Positions 16,542 through 26,072 of a stretch of DNA of 42,427 nucleotides are shown one piece after another. Origin of the DNA: Candidatus Aminicenantota bacterium (GTDB lineage Bacteria > Acidobacteriota > Aminicenantia > JAMOAD01). The notes under the pieces were generated by a model. That model did no database searches and was not told the origin of the DNA. It saw only the letters and a program-made list of their open reading frames with translations. The stretch is from contig JAMOUT010000054.1 of NCBI GenBank assembly GCA_027061995.1, positions 1 to 42,427 on the forward strand, given 5' to 3'. Numbering within the stretch: the stretch's first letter is position 1; every line of letters begins with the position of its first letter. Made by a program: the position numbers and the translations under genes.

Positions 16542-17618
16542 TCATCTATCCATCTTTCCATTATCACCCTTTTTATGAATATCAAACCTTAATGTATTAA
16601 CCACTTTTACAGTATTTACAATGGTCGCACTATCAAGATCAAAAATCTCGATTTTAAGTTTAGTATCGTTCGGATTAAACATATCCATAACTATCGCCTC
16701 ATTTCCGATATGCTCAACCTTCCATTCAGCTTTTTTATTAAACATATAAAATAATCGCTTTTTCCCGTCCTTATTTATAAAACTTACTTCAAATTTACCG
16801 TTTTTAATTTTATCAAGTATATTAATCAACTCATTCAAATCCAATTTTATCTTCCTCTGATTTAAGGATAGCCTGCCGGAGGCTCTAATAAACACAGGGT
16901 TAAACTTATGATTTTTTAATTGTTTCATATCAATAGGATTTACATAACAATGCGGCAAAATTCTAAAGCAATTTGAATAAGTAACCTCTTTTCCTTTCGT
17001 AAACTTAATTCTATACATTCCGGCAAGAAACACGGAGGAGATAGAGTAGTCATAAGCACCTGTATCAGGAACATCTTTGCTTACCATCGGATCCGGATAA
17101 AAATCAAAATTACAAACATCACTATTATTTAATTTAACGATTTTTATATTAATATTACCGGTAATATCATGATTCTCCCACCTTATTTTAAGATAGTCGT
17201 TTTTACATATTTTTTCTATCTTCTCTTTGGAAGGACTGAGTATAGTCATTCGTTTGTGTTTTCTCTTTTTATTGCCAATATGAAAAATAGCACTGATAGC
17301 GGAAAATCGATTGTCTTCGGTTTCAATTCTTATACGATAACTTCCGTCCGGAATAACTTTTGATATCAACCAATTAAAACTCCCTTTATTAACAGCTTTC
17401 GGTGCAATTATTTTTTCTATACCATTGTTTTCCGTATTCACCAATAAAATAGATATATTATTATTCATTTTACCGATTACCGACCATTTAATGGTGTATG
17501 TTTTACCCTTCAACCATCTATCGCCTACGCGAGGACTAACTATCTTTAGGCTTTGAGAATAACCCGAAACAATAACCAACAATAATAACAAAAATAATAT
17601 TAAAAAATTCTTTTTCAT
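16542..17618 (-). CDS. Secreted protein with two Kre9/KNH-type Ig-like domains
   Basis: 358 aa. Residues 1-21 are a signal peptide (hydrophobic core, cleavage probably after SGYS or YSQ). Two repeats follow: LKIVSPRVGDRWLKGKTYTIKW (about 24-116) and MTILSPSKEKIEKICKNDYL with LKIRWENHDI (about 123-220). Both match the Ser-Thr-rich anchor (Kre9/KNH) Ig-like fold of the type 'SP..G..W..G..Y.I.W'. Residues 240-358 form an extra domain of mixed strands that also ends the paralogue at 17824. It is probably periplasmic or surface-located and binds carbohydrate or protein. GGAGG precedes the ATG. A sigma-54-like promoter lies just upstream. Function unknown. Confidence 0.75.
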   Translation of the reverse strand: MKKNFLILFLLLLLVIVSGYSQSLKIVSPRVGDRWLKGKTYTIKWSVIGKMNNNISILLVNTENNGIEKIIAPKAVNKGSFNWLISKVIPDGSYRIRIETEDNRFSAISAIFHIGNKKRKHKRMTILSPSKEKIEKICKNDYLKIRWENHDITGNINIKIVKLNNSDVCNFDFYPDPMVSKDVPDTGAYDYSISSVFLAGMYRIKFTKGKEVTYSNCFRILPHCYVNPIDMKQLKNHKFNPVFIRASGRLSLNQRKIKLDLNELINILDKIKNGKFEVSFINKDGKKRLFYMFNKKAEWKVEHIGNEAIVMDMFNPNDTKLKIEIFDLDSATIVNTVKVVNTLRFDIHKKGDNGKMDR

Positions 17619-17655
17619 TTAATAACCTCCTTCTTAATTATCAACAAAAGTTAAG

Positions 17656-17671
17656 AGCAATTTTTATGCCA
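17656..17671 (-). promoter_or_regulatory. Sigma-54-like (-24/-12) promoter
   Basis: On the minus strand TGGCAT AAAAA TTGCT places GG and GC exactly 10 nt apart, matching the -24/-12 consensus TGGCAC-N5-TTGC with one change. The expected start of transcription is near 17645, giving a leader of about 27 nt with GGAGG before the ATG at 17618. A 12-nt palindrome (TTTGTCGACAAA, 17750-17761) sits about 105 nt upstream, the usual distance for an activator site. Confidence 0.45.
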
Positions 17672-17749
17672 AACAAACATGTGAAAAAAATATATAAACA
17701 AGCTGTTTTAATATTCACATCAATAAAAAAATAGCGACAGAATTGTTTG

Positions 17750-17761
17750 TTTGTCGACAAA
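17750..17761. promoter_or_regulatory. 12-nt perfect palindrome, possible activator site
   Basis: TTTGTCGACAAA is a perfect palindrome in an otherwise AT-rich spacer between two paralogous genes. Its distance from the sigma-54-like promoter fits an enhancer-binding-protein site. No second copy was noticed. Confidence 0.3.
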
Positions 17762-17823
17762 TTTGTATATTAATAACCTTTGTTCTTGCTATTTTATAAG
17801 CATAGAGAATAAATCAAGTTTTT

Positions 17824-18894
17824 CTATTTTGCAAACTTCAGATTAATTTGTTTTATTATTCTTGATGTCGCAAGATCCTTTATTAAAATGCTCATTCTCA
17901 TTTTATCTGATACTAAAGATGAATATTTTTTTCGTTTTTTTCTAAATTTCACATTTGCCACATCCCCTGTATGAGAGGCCACCCACTTAAACTTACCTTT
18001 ATTATAATAACCCACTCTTATAGAACTCCTGTCCTTAACAACCTCAACCAAAAAAGTTCCCGTTGATTTTAACTTTCCCAAATAATTAAAAACCTGTTTG
18101 AAATTTATATGTAATCTCCACCACATCGAATCATGAACAGGACGAGGAATTACAATAACTCTTAAATCATAAGATCTGAATCTATTAGGGAAAGGATAAT
18201 AAGGCTGCATAATTGTAAATTTGGTGGACTCTTTAAAATAAGGACCATACGAAAGCACTGCTCTGTATTTACCCGATATTATATTGTTTGGGATATGCCA
18301 TAAATAACTCGTGGAAGAATTACTAACACCTACCCTTAGTATCCCTGGAGATATATTCTCCCCTGTGCTTTGATTAACACGATAAACAGCGACAATAAAA
18401 GTTCCGCTGCTACAATCCGAAGATGTCCATTGAATATTAAGATTACCATTCTTATAAGCTATAAAATTCCCTGTTTCGGGTGGAGTTATGAAATGAAACC
18501 TGCAACAATCATACAAAACAAAAACATCACTTTGATCGGATACGGCATGATCAACCGTTTCGACAATTATTTTATAATTTGCGGGGATAATAGTGTTGGA
18601 AATTAACCAATAATAGAAACCATTATTCGGAATTGAAAGCGCTATATTACTCACTTTCGTATTAGTATTAGCATCATACAATAAAATATTCACTTTAGAA
18701 TTCATATTTCCGTTTTTTGTCCATGAAATGGTATATTTTTTTCCCAAACACCAATTTTGCCATTCCTCCGGACTTGTAACTAAAATAGTCTGAGAAAAAT
18801 TCATCATAGTAATAAACAATACAATAAAAAAAAAGAGTGTTAATCTTTTCCCCATACGATTCTCTTGAAACATAAAATTTTCTTCCCCTAACAT
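17824..18894 (-). CDS. Secreted Ig-like (Kre9/KNH) paralogue of the adjacent gene
   Basis: 356 aa. The start at 18894 is chosen because AGGGAGG lies 6 nt before it; later ATGs at codons 8 and 14 have weaker sites. The signal peptide core is RLTLFFFIVLFITMMNF with an extended charged n-region. Domain 1 (ILVTSPEEWQNWCLGKKYTI) and domain 2 (FHFITPPETGNFIAYKNGNLN) are Ig-like Kre9/KNH units, followed by a C-terminal domain of about 125 residues like the one in 16542-17618. Cysteine pairs occur in LYDCCRFHF and SDCSSG. The two genes form a tandem duplication with a 205-nt gap. It may bind surface glycans; no catalytic motif is visible. Confidence 0.72.
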   Translation of the reverse strand: MLGEENFMFQENRMGKRLTLFFFIVLFITMMNFSQTILVTSPEEWQNWCLGKKYTISWTKNGNMNSKVNILLYDANTNTKVSNIALSIPNNGFYYWLISNTIIPANYKIIVETVDHAVSDQSDVFVLYDCCRFHFITPPETGNFIAYKNGNLNIQWTSSDCSSGTFIVAVYRVNQSTGENISPGILRVGVSNSSTSYLWHIPNNIISGKYRAVLSYGPYFKESTKFTIMQPYYPFPNRFRSYDLRVIVIPRPVHDSMWWRLHINFKQVFNYLGKLKSTGTFLVEVVKDRSSIRVGYYNKGKFKWVASHTGDVANVKFRKKRKKYSSLVSDKMRMSILIKDLATSRIIKQINLKFAK

Positions 18895-19113
18895 TCTTAA
18901 CCTCCCTAAGTTTAATTAACAATAAATACATTCAAAATACATACCATTTGAAATAACATCCTACTCTGTTATTTATATCATAAAAACAGAATTCCACCCC
19001 GTTTAATAGAAAAAAAAAACGAAAATTTGACAAAATTTCCAGCTGTTTTTTATTATAAGATTGATTAAAAAACAATAATATTATAATACTATCAAAAAAT
19101 ATTGTTACTCGAA

Positions 19114-19142
19114 TTGACAGAAAAACTTTAAAAAGTTATAAT
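19114..19142 (+). promoter_or_regulatory. Consensus sigma-70 promoter for the metallo-beta-lactamase-fold gene
   Basis: TTGACA (19114-19119), a 17-nt spacer and TATAAT (19137-19142) match both hexamers perfectly. Transcription would begin near 19149, about 35 nt before the ATG at 19184. A second, weaker pair (TTGACA 19027-19032, 18 nt, TATTAT 19051-19056) lies upstream. Confidence 0.85.
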
Positions 19143-19183
19143 ATAACAATATATTATGATTTTCGGTGAAAGGAGGCAGCAAA

Positions 19184-20293
19184 ATGGTTAAAATATCTGA
19201 AATAGGGAACGAATTTTTTTTAGCACGGTCAAATGAAAAGGATTTTCATAGAAATATATATTTCAAAAGGTTCAAGGGAAATGGTAAAACAGTAAACATA
19301 GTTTTTGATCCGGGGACTAAACTTGACGGTGACATAATCATGGAATCCGCAAATAAACTCTTCGGAGGAATTCAAAACATTGATCTGGTTTTCTTAAGTC
19401 ATCAGGACCCAGATGTTTCTTCTTTAACCCCTTTTATAATGGCAGGGGCAAAAAAATCGATTCTCATAACATCAATTGACACTTTCAGGTTAGTAAGTAT
19501 GTACGGTATATCCGAAAAAAGAACTCTTTTTATAGAAAACTTTAATACGGAAGTTTTGACAATAAAAAAAACAGGTCATAAAATAAGATTTGTCCCCGCT
19601 TACTATTGCCATTTCAGAGGGGCTATGATGTTTTATGATTATGAAACAAATATCCTTTTTTCAGGTGATTTCGCAGGCGGGGTGAATACAAGAAAAGGGG
19701 AGGGCTTTTTAGCTACCGAAGATTCCTGGGAAGGTATTAAAATATTTCATACCATTTATATGCCGAGTAATCTTGCTGTTAGAGAAACGGTTAATCGAAT
19801 AGGTCTTTTAAGTCCCCTGCCCGAAATAATAGCACCACAACACGGAGATATAATCACGGGAGACCTTGTTGTTGACTTTCTCACTCGGTTAGACCAACTT
19901 GAAGTAGGGATAGATTATATCAAAAAAACCGAACCTCAGAGAGAATTATTAATGGATTCTTTAACCGCTTTTATAAAGAGAATTAAAAATTCTTACCCGG
20001 GATTATGGGACAACTTAAAAGAAGCCCTTAATAAACCCGGACAATTTACAACCGTATTCAAAATCGAAAGGGATGATATAACGGATATCAAAATCGATTA
20101 TATGGATGCTTTAAGATATCTCATAGGTTTAATTGAAAAAGTTATCCCCCCCTCATCAACAAATGAAATAAAAACTTTACTGCATTTTGAACTTGAAAGC
20201 CACAATGTAATGCTTCCCGTTTCAATACTGTCAAAATTAAAAGTATCGGAAGACCATGAAGATGTTGATAATTTTGAAAATTTATTACAATAA
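19184..20293 (+). CDS. Di-iron ODP/FprA-type metallo-beta-lactamase-fold protein
   Basis: 369 aa from the ATG at 19184. A longer frame starts at GTG 19166, but AAAGGAGG (19168-19175 region) lies inside that extension and serves the ATG. The metal ligands follow the flavodiiron/ODP layout: H-x-D-x-D in SHQDPDVSS, His in YYCHFRGAMMF, Asp in LFSGDFAGG and His in PQHGDI. ODP proteins use two irons to bind or reduce O2 or NO. There is no flavodoxin domain, so it is a stand-alone ODP core with a C-terminal helical tail of about 120 residues. It may be an oxygen sensor or detoxifier in an anaerobe. The second His of the HxExDH motif is Val, which is not a ligand in characterised members. Confidence 0.82.
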   Translation: MVKISEIGNEFFLARSNEKDFHRNIYFKRFKGNGKTVNIVFDPGTKLDGDIIMESANKLFGGIQNIDLVFLSHQDPDVSSLTPFIMAGAKKSILITSIDTFRLVSMYGISEKRTLFIENFNTEVLTIKKTGHKIRFVPAYYCHFRGAMMFYDYETNILFSGDFAGGVNTRKGEGFLATEDSWEGIKIFHTIYMPSNLAVRETVNRIGLLSPLPEIIAPQHGDIITGDLVVDFLTRLDQLEVGIDYIKKTEPQRELLMDSLTAFIKRIKNSYPGLWDNLKEALNKPGQFTTVFKIERDDITDIKIDYMDALRYLIGLIEKVIPPSSTNEIKTLLHFELESHNVMLPVSILSKLKVSEDHEDVDNFENLLQ

Positions 20294-20327
20294 TTTTAGA
20301 AGTGTTAAATATAAAAAATATAAATAG

Positions 20328-20363
20328 ATAAAAACCTATAAAGTTTGCAAAAATGGTTTTTAT
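20328..20363 (+). promoter_or_regulatory. 9-bp inverted repeat overlapping the pseudopilin promoter
   Basis: ATAAAAACC (20328-20336) and GGTTTTTAT (20355-20363) are perfect complements around an 18-nt loop that includes the -35 box. It could be an operator, or a terminator hairpin for the preceding ODP gene although it is very AT-rich. Confidence 0.4.
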
Positions 20364-20373
20364 GCAATATAAT
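20345..20373 (+). promoter_or_regulatory. Sigma-70 promoter of the pseudopilin operon
   Basis: TTGCAA (20345-20350), a 17-nt spacer and a perfect TATAAT (20368-20373) lie 30 nt before the first pseudopilin ATG at 20403. AAGGAGG follows as the ribosome binding site. Confidence 0.7.
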
Positions 20374-20402
20374 AAAATATATAGGAATAAGGAGGTTAAC
20401 AA

Positions 20403-21062
20403 ATGTTGAAAATCCATGAAATTCGTAGCACAAAAAACATGAGAGGTTTTACCTTAATTGAGATGGTTGTCGTTCTTTCGGTAGTTGCTATTCTTGCGGC
20501 AATCCTAACACCCACAATTATGAAAAACATCAATGATTCTAAAATAGCAAGAGCGAATAATGAGGTTCAGGTAATAGCCGCCGCTATGGCATCTTTTTTC
20601 AAAGATACGGGAAGATGGCCCACCTCGAACGGAACAGCGGGAAATCCTGATTATCTTTATATTCTACATGGCCCGTCAACCGCTAATGATATGAATCCGG
20701 GAAGTTATTCCTCTTATTGGGGAAAAGGTTCCGCATGGAGCAATAGAAAAGATCTTTTCGAGAATCATCTTATGAGAAATCAACCAGGCATAAATGGAAC
20801 ACCGGGGGGAACAGTTTACGGAACAACAGGTGAATTAAAATGGAATGGTCCTTACTTAACAAGTCTGAAACCTGATCCGTGGGGAGTCCTTTACTCCTGT
20901 AATGTTATCAGTCTATGGTATACAGGCGGAAACTATAAATATTACGGAGTCTTTGTCTTGTCCGCAGGCCCTGATAAAGTCGCTCAAACATCCTTCGCTC
21001 AGGACTATAGGACAACAACGCCCACAACAGGCGGTGATGACATAGGTGTAAGGATTAAATAA
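20403..21062 (+). CDS. GspG/PilA-like pseudopilin 1
   Basis: 219 aa. The class III leader ends MRG and prepilin peptidase would cut before FTLIEMVVVLSVVAILAAIL, with the Glu at +5 present. The leader is long (about 15 residues), starting MLKIHEIRSTKN behind a clear GGAGG. The soluble part contains RWPTS, WNGPYLTSLKPDPWG and SAGPDKVAQ followed by GGDDIGVRI, matching the major pseudopilin GspG layout with its calcium-site loop and terminal D-D-I. It is an inner-membrane subunit of a type II secretion-like pseudopilus or type IV pilus. No assembly genes are in the window. Three further pseudopilins follow in tandem. Confidence 0.88.
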   Translation: MLKIHEIRSTKNMRGFTLIEMVVVLSVVAILAAILTPTIMKNINDSKIARANNEVQVIAAAMASFFKDTGRWPTSNGTAGNPDYLYILHGPSTANDMNPGSYSSYWGKGSAWSNRKDLFENHLMRNQPGINGTPGGTVYGTTGELKWNGPYLTSLKPDPWGVLYSCNVISLWYTGGNYKYYGVFVLSAGPDKVAQTSFAQDYRTTTPTTGGDDIGVRIK

Positions 21063-21075
21063 TACCAATGAGGAA

Positions 21076-21666
21076 ATGAGAAAAGGTTTTACCCTTATAG
21101 AAGCGATGATTGTTTTATCAATAATTGCGATTCTCGGGGCTGTTCTTGTTCCGGGAATTGTAAAAAACATGAATGATGCCAGAATATCCCGTGCAAAAGA
21201 TGATGTTCAAACACTCGGGAAGATGATGCTTCAAGCAAGAGATGATATGGGTATATGGACTACGGTAAACAGAAATAACCAAAACTCCGCTCTGTTAATA
21301 GGAACATCTCCCGATCCCGATGCTTCCGCAATTCCATTATCAAACACCGGAATAAGCTCGTGGAACAGAACCCCCATGGAATCATTTTGGTGGGAGCTTG
21401 TCAATGTAAACAATAGTTATAAGAAAATAGATACTAACCCACATAATCTCCCGAGCTGGAAAGGGGCTTATCTAACGGAGATTAAACTCGACCCGTGGGG
21501 TAATCCTTATCTTTCCAATGTAGCATACCTCTCAAATGGTTCAACCCCCGATAATACGAGAAAAGTATGGATAATTTCAGCGGGAACAAATAATCTTATG
21601 GATACTAATTTTGAAGGAACCGCATTGCAAACAGGCGGAGATGATATAGGGTTTGCAATTCAATAA
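21076..21666 (+). CDS. GspG-like pseudopilin 2
   Basis: 196 aa. Short leader MRKG, then FTLIEAMIVLSIIAILGAVL with Glu at +5. The C-terminal half has WKGAYLTEIKLDPWGNPYLSN, IISAGTNNLMD and GGDDIGFAIQ, the same GspG-type end as pseudopilin 1. The helix after the membrane part (SRAKDDVQTLGKMMLQARDD) is also shared. It begins 13 nt after the first pseudopilin, with GAGGAA before the ATG. It is probably a second major-type subunit or an alternative filament component. Confidence 0.88.
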   Translation: MRKGFTLIEAMIVLSIIAILGAVLVPGIVKNMNDARISRAKDDVQTLGKMMLQARDDMGIWTTVNRNNQNSALLIGTSPDPDASAIPLSNTGISSWNRTPMESFWWELVNVNNSYKKIDTNPHNLPSWKGAYLTEIKLDPWGNPYLSNVAYLSNGSTPDNTRKVWIISAGTNNLMDTNFEGTALQTGGDDIGFAIQ

Positions 21667-21687
21667 TAAATAAGAGGAGTTTTTCTT

Positions 21688-22818
21688 ATGAAAAACAGAG
21701 GCGTAACCTTAATAGAGGTTATTATCATAATAGGGATTATAGCTATACTTGCGGGAGCTCTATCACCCCTTATATACAAGACAACCGAAACAGCTCGATA
21801 TAAAAGAGCTCAAAAAGAGATTGGGTCGATATATGAAGCTATTACGGGAGATAGCAACAATTACTTCGGTTATATAGGGGATATGGGAAAATTCCCCGAT
21901 CCATTAACTCAACTTTACATTAAATCAACTCAACCGAATCCTATGGAAAATCCGGCCGGTTCGGGAATTTTCGCAGGTTGGAGAGGTCCTTATATATCTC
22001 CCACGAACTCGGATACCAACGGGATTAAAGACCCTTGGGGAAACTATTATCTTCAAGTATTCAATGCATGGGGAAATAATAACAGATGGATGCTTGTCTG
22101 CTCGGGAAAAGACGGACAATTCGATAATACAAATCCGAATGCTTTGGTTAACAAAGATAATTTGTATTATCCTAACGAACCTCTTCAAATAAACAGTTAT
22201 ACAAACGGTAGCGGCAATACGATACACACGATTCTTAATTCGGTTATCGTTAATGTATCCCTTTCAAGCAGTTCGATAAAACCCCTTAGAGTAAAATTCA
22301 CTTTGTATGATGTCCGTGAAGGGGGGCAAAATATTTTTTACGGAATAGGAAACCAGGGAGTCTTCAATAGTATTGTAATAGGTAATAAAGTTGTTGACGC
22401 AAATTTTATTCTTGATGACGGAACTATCATTAATTCTTCATCAGTCAGAAAATTTATAAACCTGCAACAATATAATCCTCAATCAGCTGAAATTCAGATT
22501 AATAGTTCACCGGAAGCTCTTTGTCTTATAACCACCACATACGGAGGATGCGGATTAAGCTCCAACTTTACCCTTGACTCGACTTTTAACCGAGCGGGCA
22601 ATATATGTTCAGGCTCCGATCTTAATAATCTTCCGAATTACTCGGTATATTTCGAGGGATACAATGCCTCCGGCGAAAAGATATGGGGTCCTATTGAGAT
22701 GATGAGATATGGTTCCTCACCCCATTTCAGATTTCAAACAACAGACAGCCCCTGCGGAATAAAAACAATCAGATTTTTTTCAACCGGAGGGGGGGCGACA
22801 ATAACAAGAAACTTCTAA
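21688..22818 (+). CDS. GspG-like pseudopilin 3 with extra C-terminal domain
   Basis: 376 aa. Leader MKNRG, then VTLIEVIIIIGIIAILAGAL; residue +1 is Val rather than Phe, which prepilin peptidases tolerate in some minor pilins. The GspG-like part (about 1-165) includes WRGPYISPTNSDTNGIKDPWG and CSGKDGQFDN. About 200 further residues form a strand-rich domain absent from pseudopilins 1 and 2, ending KIWGPIEMMRYGSSPHF and TIRFFSTGGGATITRNF. The stop overlaps the next start by 1 nt. Pseudopilin 4 has the same architecture, so the pair is a recent duplication. The extra domain could form a filament tip or bind substrate. Confidence 0.85.
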   Translation: MKNRGVTLIEVIIIIGIIAILAGALSPLIYKTTETARYKRAQKEIGSIYEAITGDSNNYFGYIGDMGKFPDPLTQLYIKSTQPNPMENPAGSGIFAGWRGPYISPTNSDTNGIKDPWGNYYLQVFNAWGNNNRWMLVCSGKDGQFDNTNPNALVNKDNLYYPNEPLQINSYTNGSGNTIHTILNSVIVNVSLSSSSIKPLRVKFTLYDVREGGQNIFYGIGNQGVFNSIVIGNKVVDANFILDDGTIINSSSVRKFINLQQYNPQSAEIQINSSPEALCLITTTYGGCGLSSNFTLDSTFNRAGNICSGSDLNNLPNYSVYFEGYNASGEKIWGPIEMMRYGSSPHFRFQTTDSPCGIKTIRFFSTGGGATITRNF

Positions 22819-24092
22819 TGTCCGATAAAAAAGGGTTCGCTCTAATTGAAGTAATTATTATAGTAGCTGTAATAGGTATTCTTGCGGGCATTCTATCACC
22901 TCTGTTATACAAATCATCGGAAGCCAATAAAACAAAAATCGTTAAACGGGAACTGGAGAAGATATATAGAGCCTGCATAGGAGATATGCAAAACAATTTC
23001 GGTTATCTCGGAGATATGGGAAAACTACCGGATAGTTTAACGGATCTTTACATACAGGGTTCCCAACCATCTCCGACCGAACATCCTGCGGGCTCAGGTA
23101 TTTTTGCAGGGTGGAAAGGACCTTATACCGATATTAAAAACAGTGATTCGGGAGGAATAAAAGATCCTTATGGAAATTATTATCTTCAGTTTTATTTACA
23201 ACTGAACTCAAATAATCCATGTTCAAACTCGGATACAAAATGCAGATGGTTTATAATGTCAACGGGAAAAGACGGAAACTATGATTCATCCAATCCTCTT
23301 GATACATCATCAAGTAATAATAGGGATAACATATATTTTCCCTCAACACCTGTGATTATAGACCGAGCGGGTTCCGTAAATACTATTTATTCATCAATAA
23401 CATTAAAAACAATAATAGCGAGATCTAAAGCGGCCACTTCAAAAAATATTAATTTTACTGTATATTACCCTAACAGTGGTTCACCCGCATATCTAACATC
23501 AAACTTTATAAATCCCGTTTCTTTTACCATCCCCGTGGGAAACAGATTCGTGGAATCATATATAATTAATGATAACGGGAATACTCTTTTGCCTAATATT
23601 GGCAAAAGTATTATTTTTTTGCCTGATGCAAATAAAATCGAATACCTTAAATTCAATACAACTCTTGAAAACTTAAATATAATAAATTTAACCCTTACAC
23701 CGCAAGTTTGTCCTGCTTCAACATGTATATCACCCTGTAATACCATATGCTGTAACTCTTCCATGACACAATGCACAAACTCCCCGTCTCAGCTATTGCA
23801 ATGTCATCTCACCGGTTGTTATGCCTTGTGTTGCACAGGTTCTGGAAGTTCAGGCTGTTCCATAAATGCGGCCGTAGATTCTTCCCTGAATGTTAATGGA
23901 ATCATTCCCGGATTCGACCTCTATATAGAGGGCTATGATCAAAACGGAGTTAAATTATTAGGACCGATAATTATGCAAAAAAACAGTTCCTCCCCTTTTT
24001 TCAGTTATACAAATAATAGTGCCGATTGCAATATAAGAACCTTTGTTATATATTCGAGTGGCGGCGGTGGTAGCATAACAAAAAACAGTTAG
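22818..24092 (+). CDS. GspG-like pseudopilin 4 with cysteine-rich insert
   Basis: 424 aa. Leader MSDKKG, then FALIEVIIIVAVIGILAGIL. It is colinear with pseudopilin 3 (WKGPYTDIKNSDSGGIKDPYG, STGKDGNYDS, ending GGGSITKNS) but carries an insert of about 50 residues at about 296-345 with eleven cysteines (CPASTCISPCNTICC ... QCHLTGCYALCC). In pseudopilin 3 the same place has one cysteine. Such density suggests disulfide-bonded loops exposed outside the inner membrane, or metal binding. It is the last gene of the pilin group. The segment is in frame, and flanking homology on both sides argues against a sequencing artefact. Confidence 0.85.
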   Translation: MSDKKGFALIEVIIIVAVIGILAGILSPLLYKSSEANKTKIVKRELEKIYRACIGDMQNNFGYLGDMGKLPDSLTDLYIQGSQPSPTEHPAGSGIFAGWKGPYTDIKNSDSGGIKDPYGNYYLQFYLQLNSNNPCSNSDTKCRWFIMSTGKDGNYDSSNPLDTSSSNNRDNIYFPSTPVIIDRAGSVNTIYSSITLKTIIARSKAATSKNINFTVYYPNSGSPAYLTSNFINPVSFTIPVGNRFVESYIINDNGNTLLPNIGKSIIFLPDANKIEYLKFNTTLENLNIINLTLTPQVCPASTCISPCNTICCNSSMTQCTNSPSQLLQCHLTGCYALCCTGSGSSGCSINAAVDSSLNVNGIIPGFDLYIEGYDQNGVKLLGPIIMQKNSSSPFFSYTNNSADCNIRTFVIYSSGGGGSITKNS

Positions 24093-24156
24093 ACTCAAAA
24101 GTAATGAATCATCACCAACTATTGACTTATTATAATAAAAGGGGTAATATAAAATC

Positions 24157-24528
24157 ATGAAAATAGGAATTATAGAGATAACCATTCTTTTAAGCGGGAT
24201 AGGTTTTCTGGTTTTGGTTTTTTCCCTCATCCCTCTGATTCATTCTTTAACAAGAAGTTCCAAAGAACTTGAGGAAACAGTTAAAGAAGCACGAAAAACT
24301 CTTAGTAAGATTGATTTAACCATTGACAAACTCAACAAAGAACTTGACTCGGTTGATAATATAATCATTGGTCTGTTAGAAACCCTTGCGACAACAACCA
24401 AAACATTAAAAACAGTAAACAAAAAAGTGTTGACCCCATCCTTCGGAATTATCAGCATGATTCCGGCGTTAAAATTCGGATGGGATTTTGTTTCAAAACA
24501 TAAAAAATATAAAAAAAAGGAGGGATAA
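24157..24528 (+). CDS. DUF948-like membrane-anchored coiled-coil protein
   Basis: 123 aa. Residues 5-28 are one membrane helix (IEITILLSGIGFLVLVFSLI), followed by a coiled coil (SSKELEETVKEARKTLSKID) and a second weakly hydrophobic part near ISMIPALKFGWDFVS. This is the DUF948 layout (PF06103), common just before YtxH proteins, as here. Function unknown; members are often linked to general stress or envelope. AGGGG lies upstream but 13 nt away from the ATG. The stop is directly followed by the YtxH gene, a conserved pair. Confidence 0.75.
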   Translation: MKIGIIEITILLSGIGFLVLVFSLIPLIHSLTRSSKELEETVKEARKTLSKIDLTIDKLNKELDSVDNIIIGLLETLATTTKTLKTVNKKVLTPSFGIISMIPALKFGWDFVSKHKKYKKKEG

Positions 24529-24529
24529 A

Positions 24530-24760
24530 ATGAATGAAAACAGAGAATCCGGATTATTTAGTATCACTTTTTCTTTTGTTACGGGAGCTTTAATCGGAGC
24601 GGGACTCGCTTTATTATTTTCACCTGTTACGGGAAAAGAAGCAAGAGAAATAGTTGGAGATAGAATGGATAATTTAAAAGAAGAATTAAAAAAATTGGAA
24701 GAAAAAGTAAATCAAGGTTTGGCAAAAATAAAAAAAGAGAAAGAAGAAGAGAAAAATTAA
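24530..24760 (+). CDS. YtxH-domain protein
   Basis: 76 aa from the ATG at 24530, preceded by AAGGAGGGATAAA. An in-frame GTG/TTG-type extension to 24488 overlaps the DUF948 gene and lacks a binding site. The glycine-rich helix FSFVTGALIGAGLALLFSPV followed by TGKEAREIVGDRMDNLKEEL is the YtxH domain (PF12732), a small membrane-associated protein family of unknown function often induced by stress. The C-terminus is a charged Lys/Glu helix. It is 1 nt after the DUF948 gene and 18 nt before eno. Confidence 0.85.
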   Translation: MNENRESGLFSITFSFVTGALIGAGLALLFSPVTGKEAREIVGDRMDNLKEELKKLEEKVNQGLAKIKKEKEEEKN

Positions 24761-26062
<1,302 letters not shown>

Positions 26063-26072
26063 AGGTTATCGG

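Noticed and set aside
24113-24134. TTGACT next to TATAAT upstream of the DUF948 gene
   Set aside because: Hexamers are only about 5 nt apart and no alternative -35 fits.
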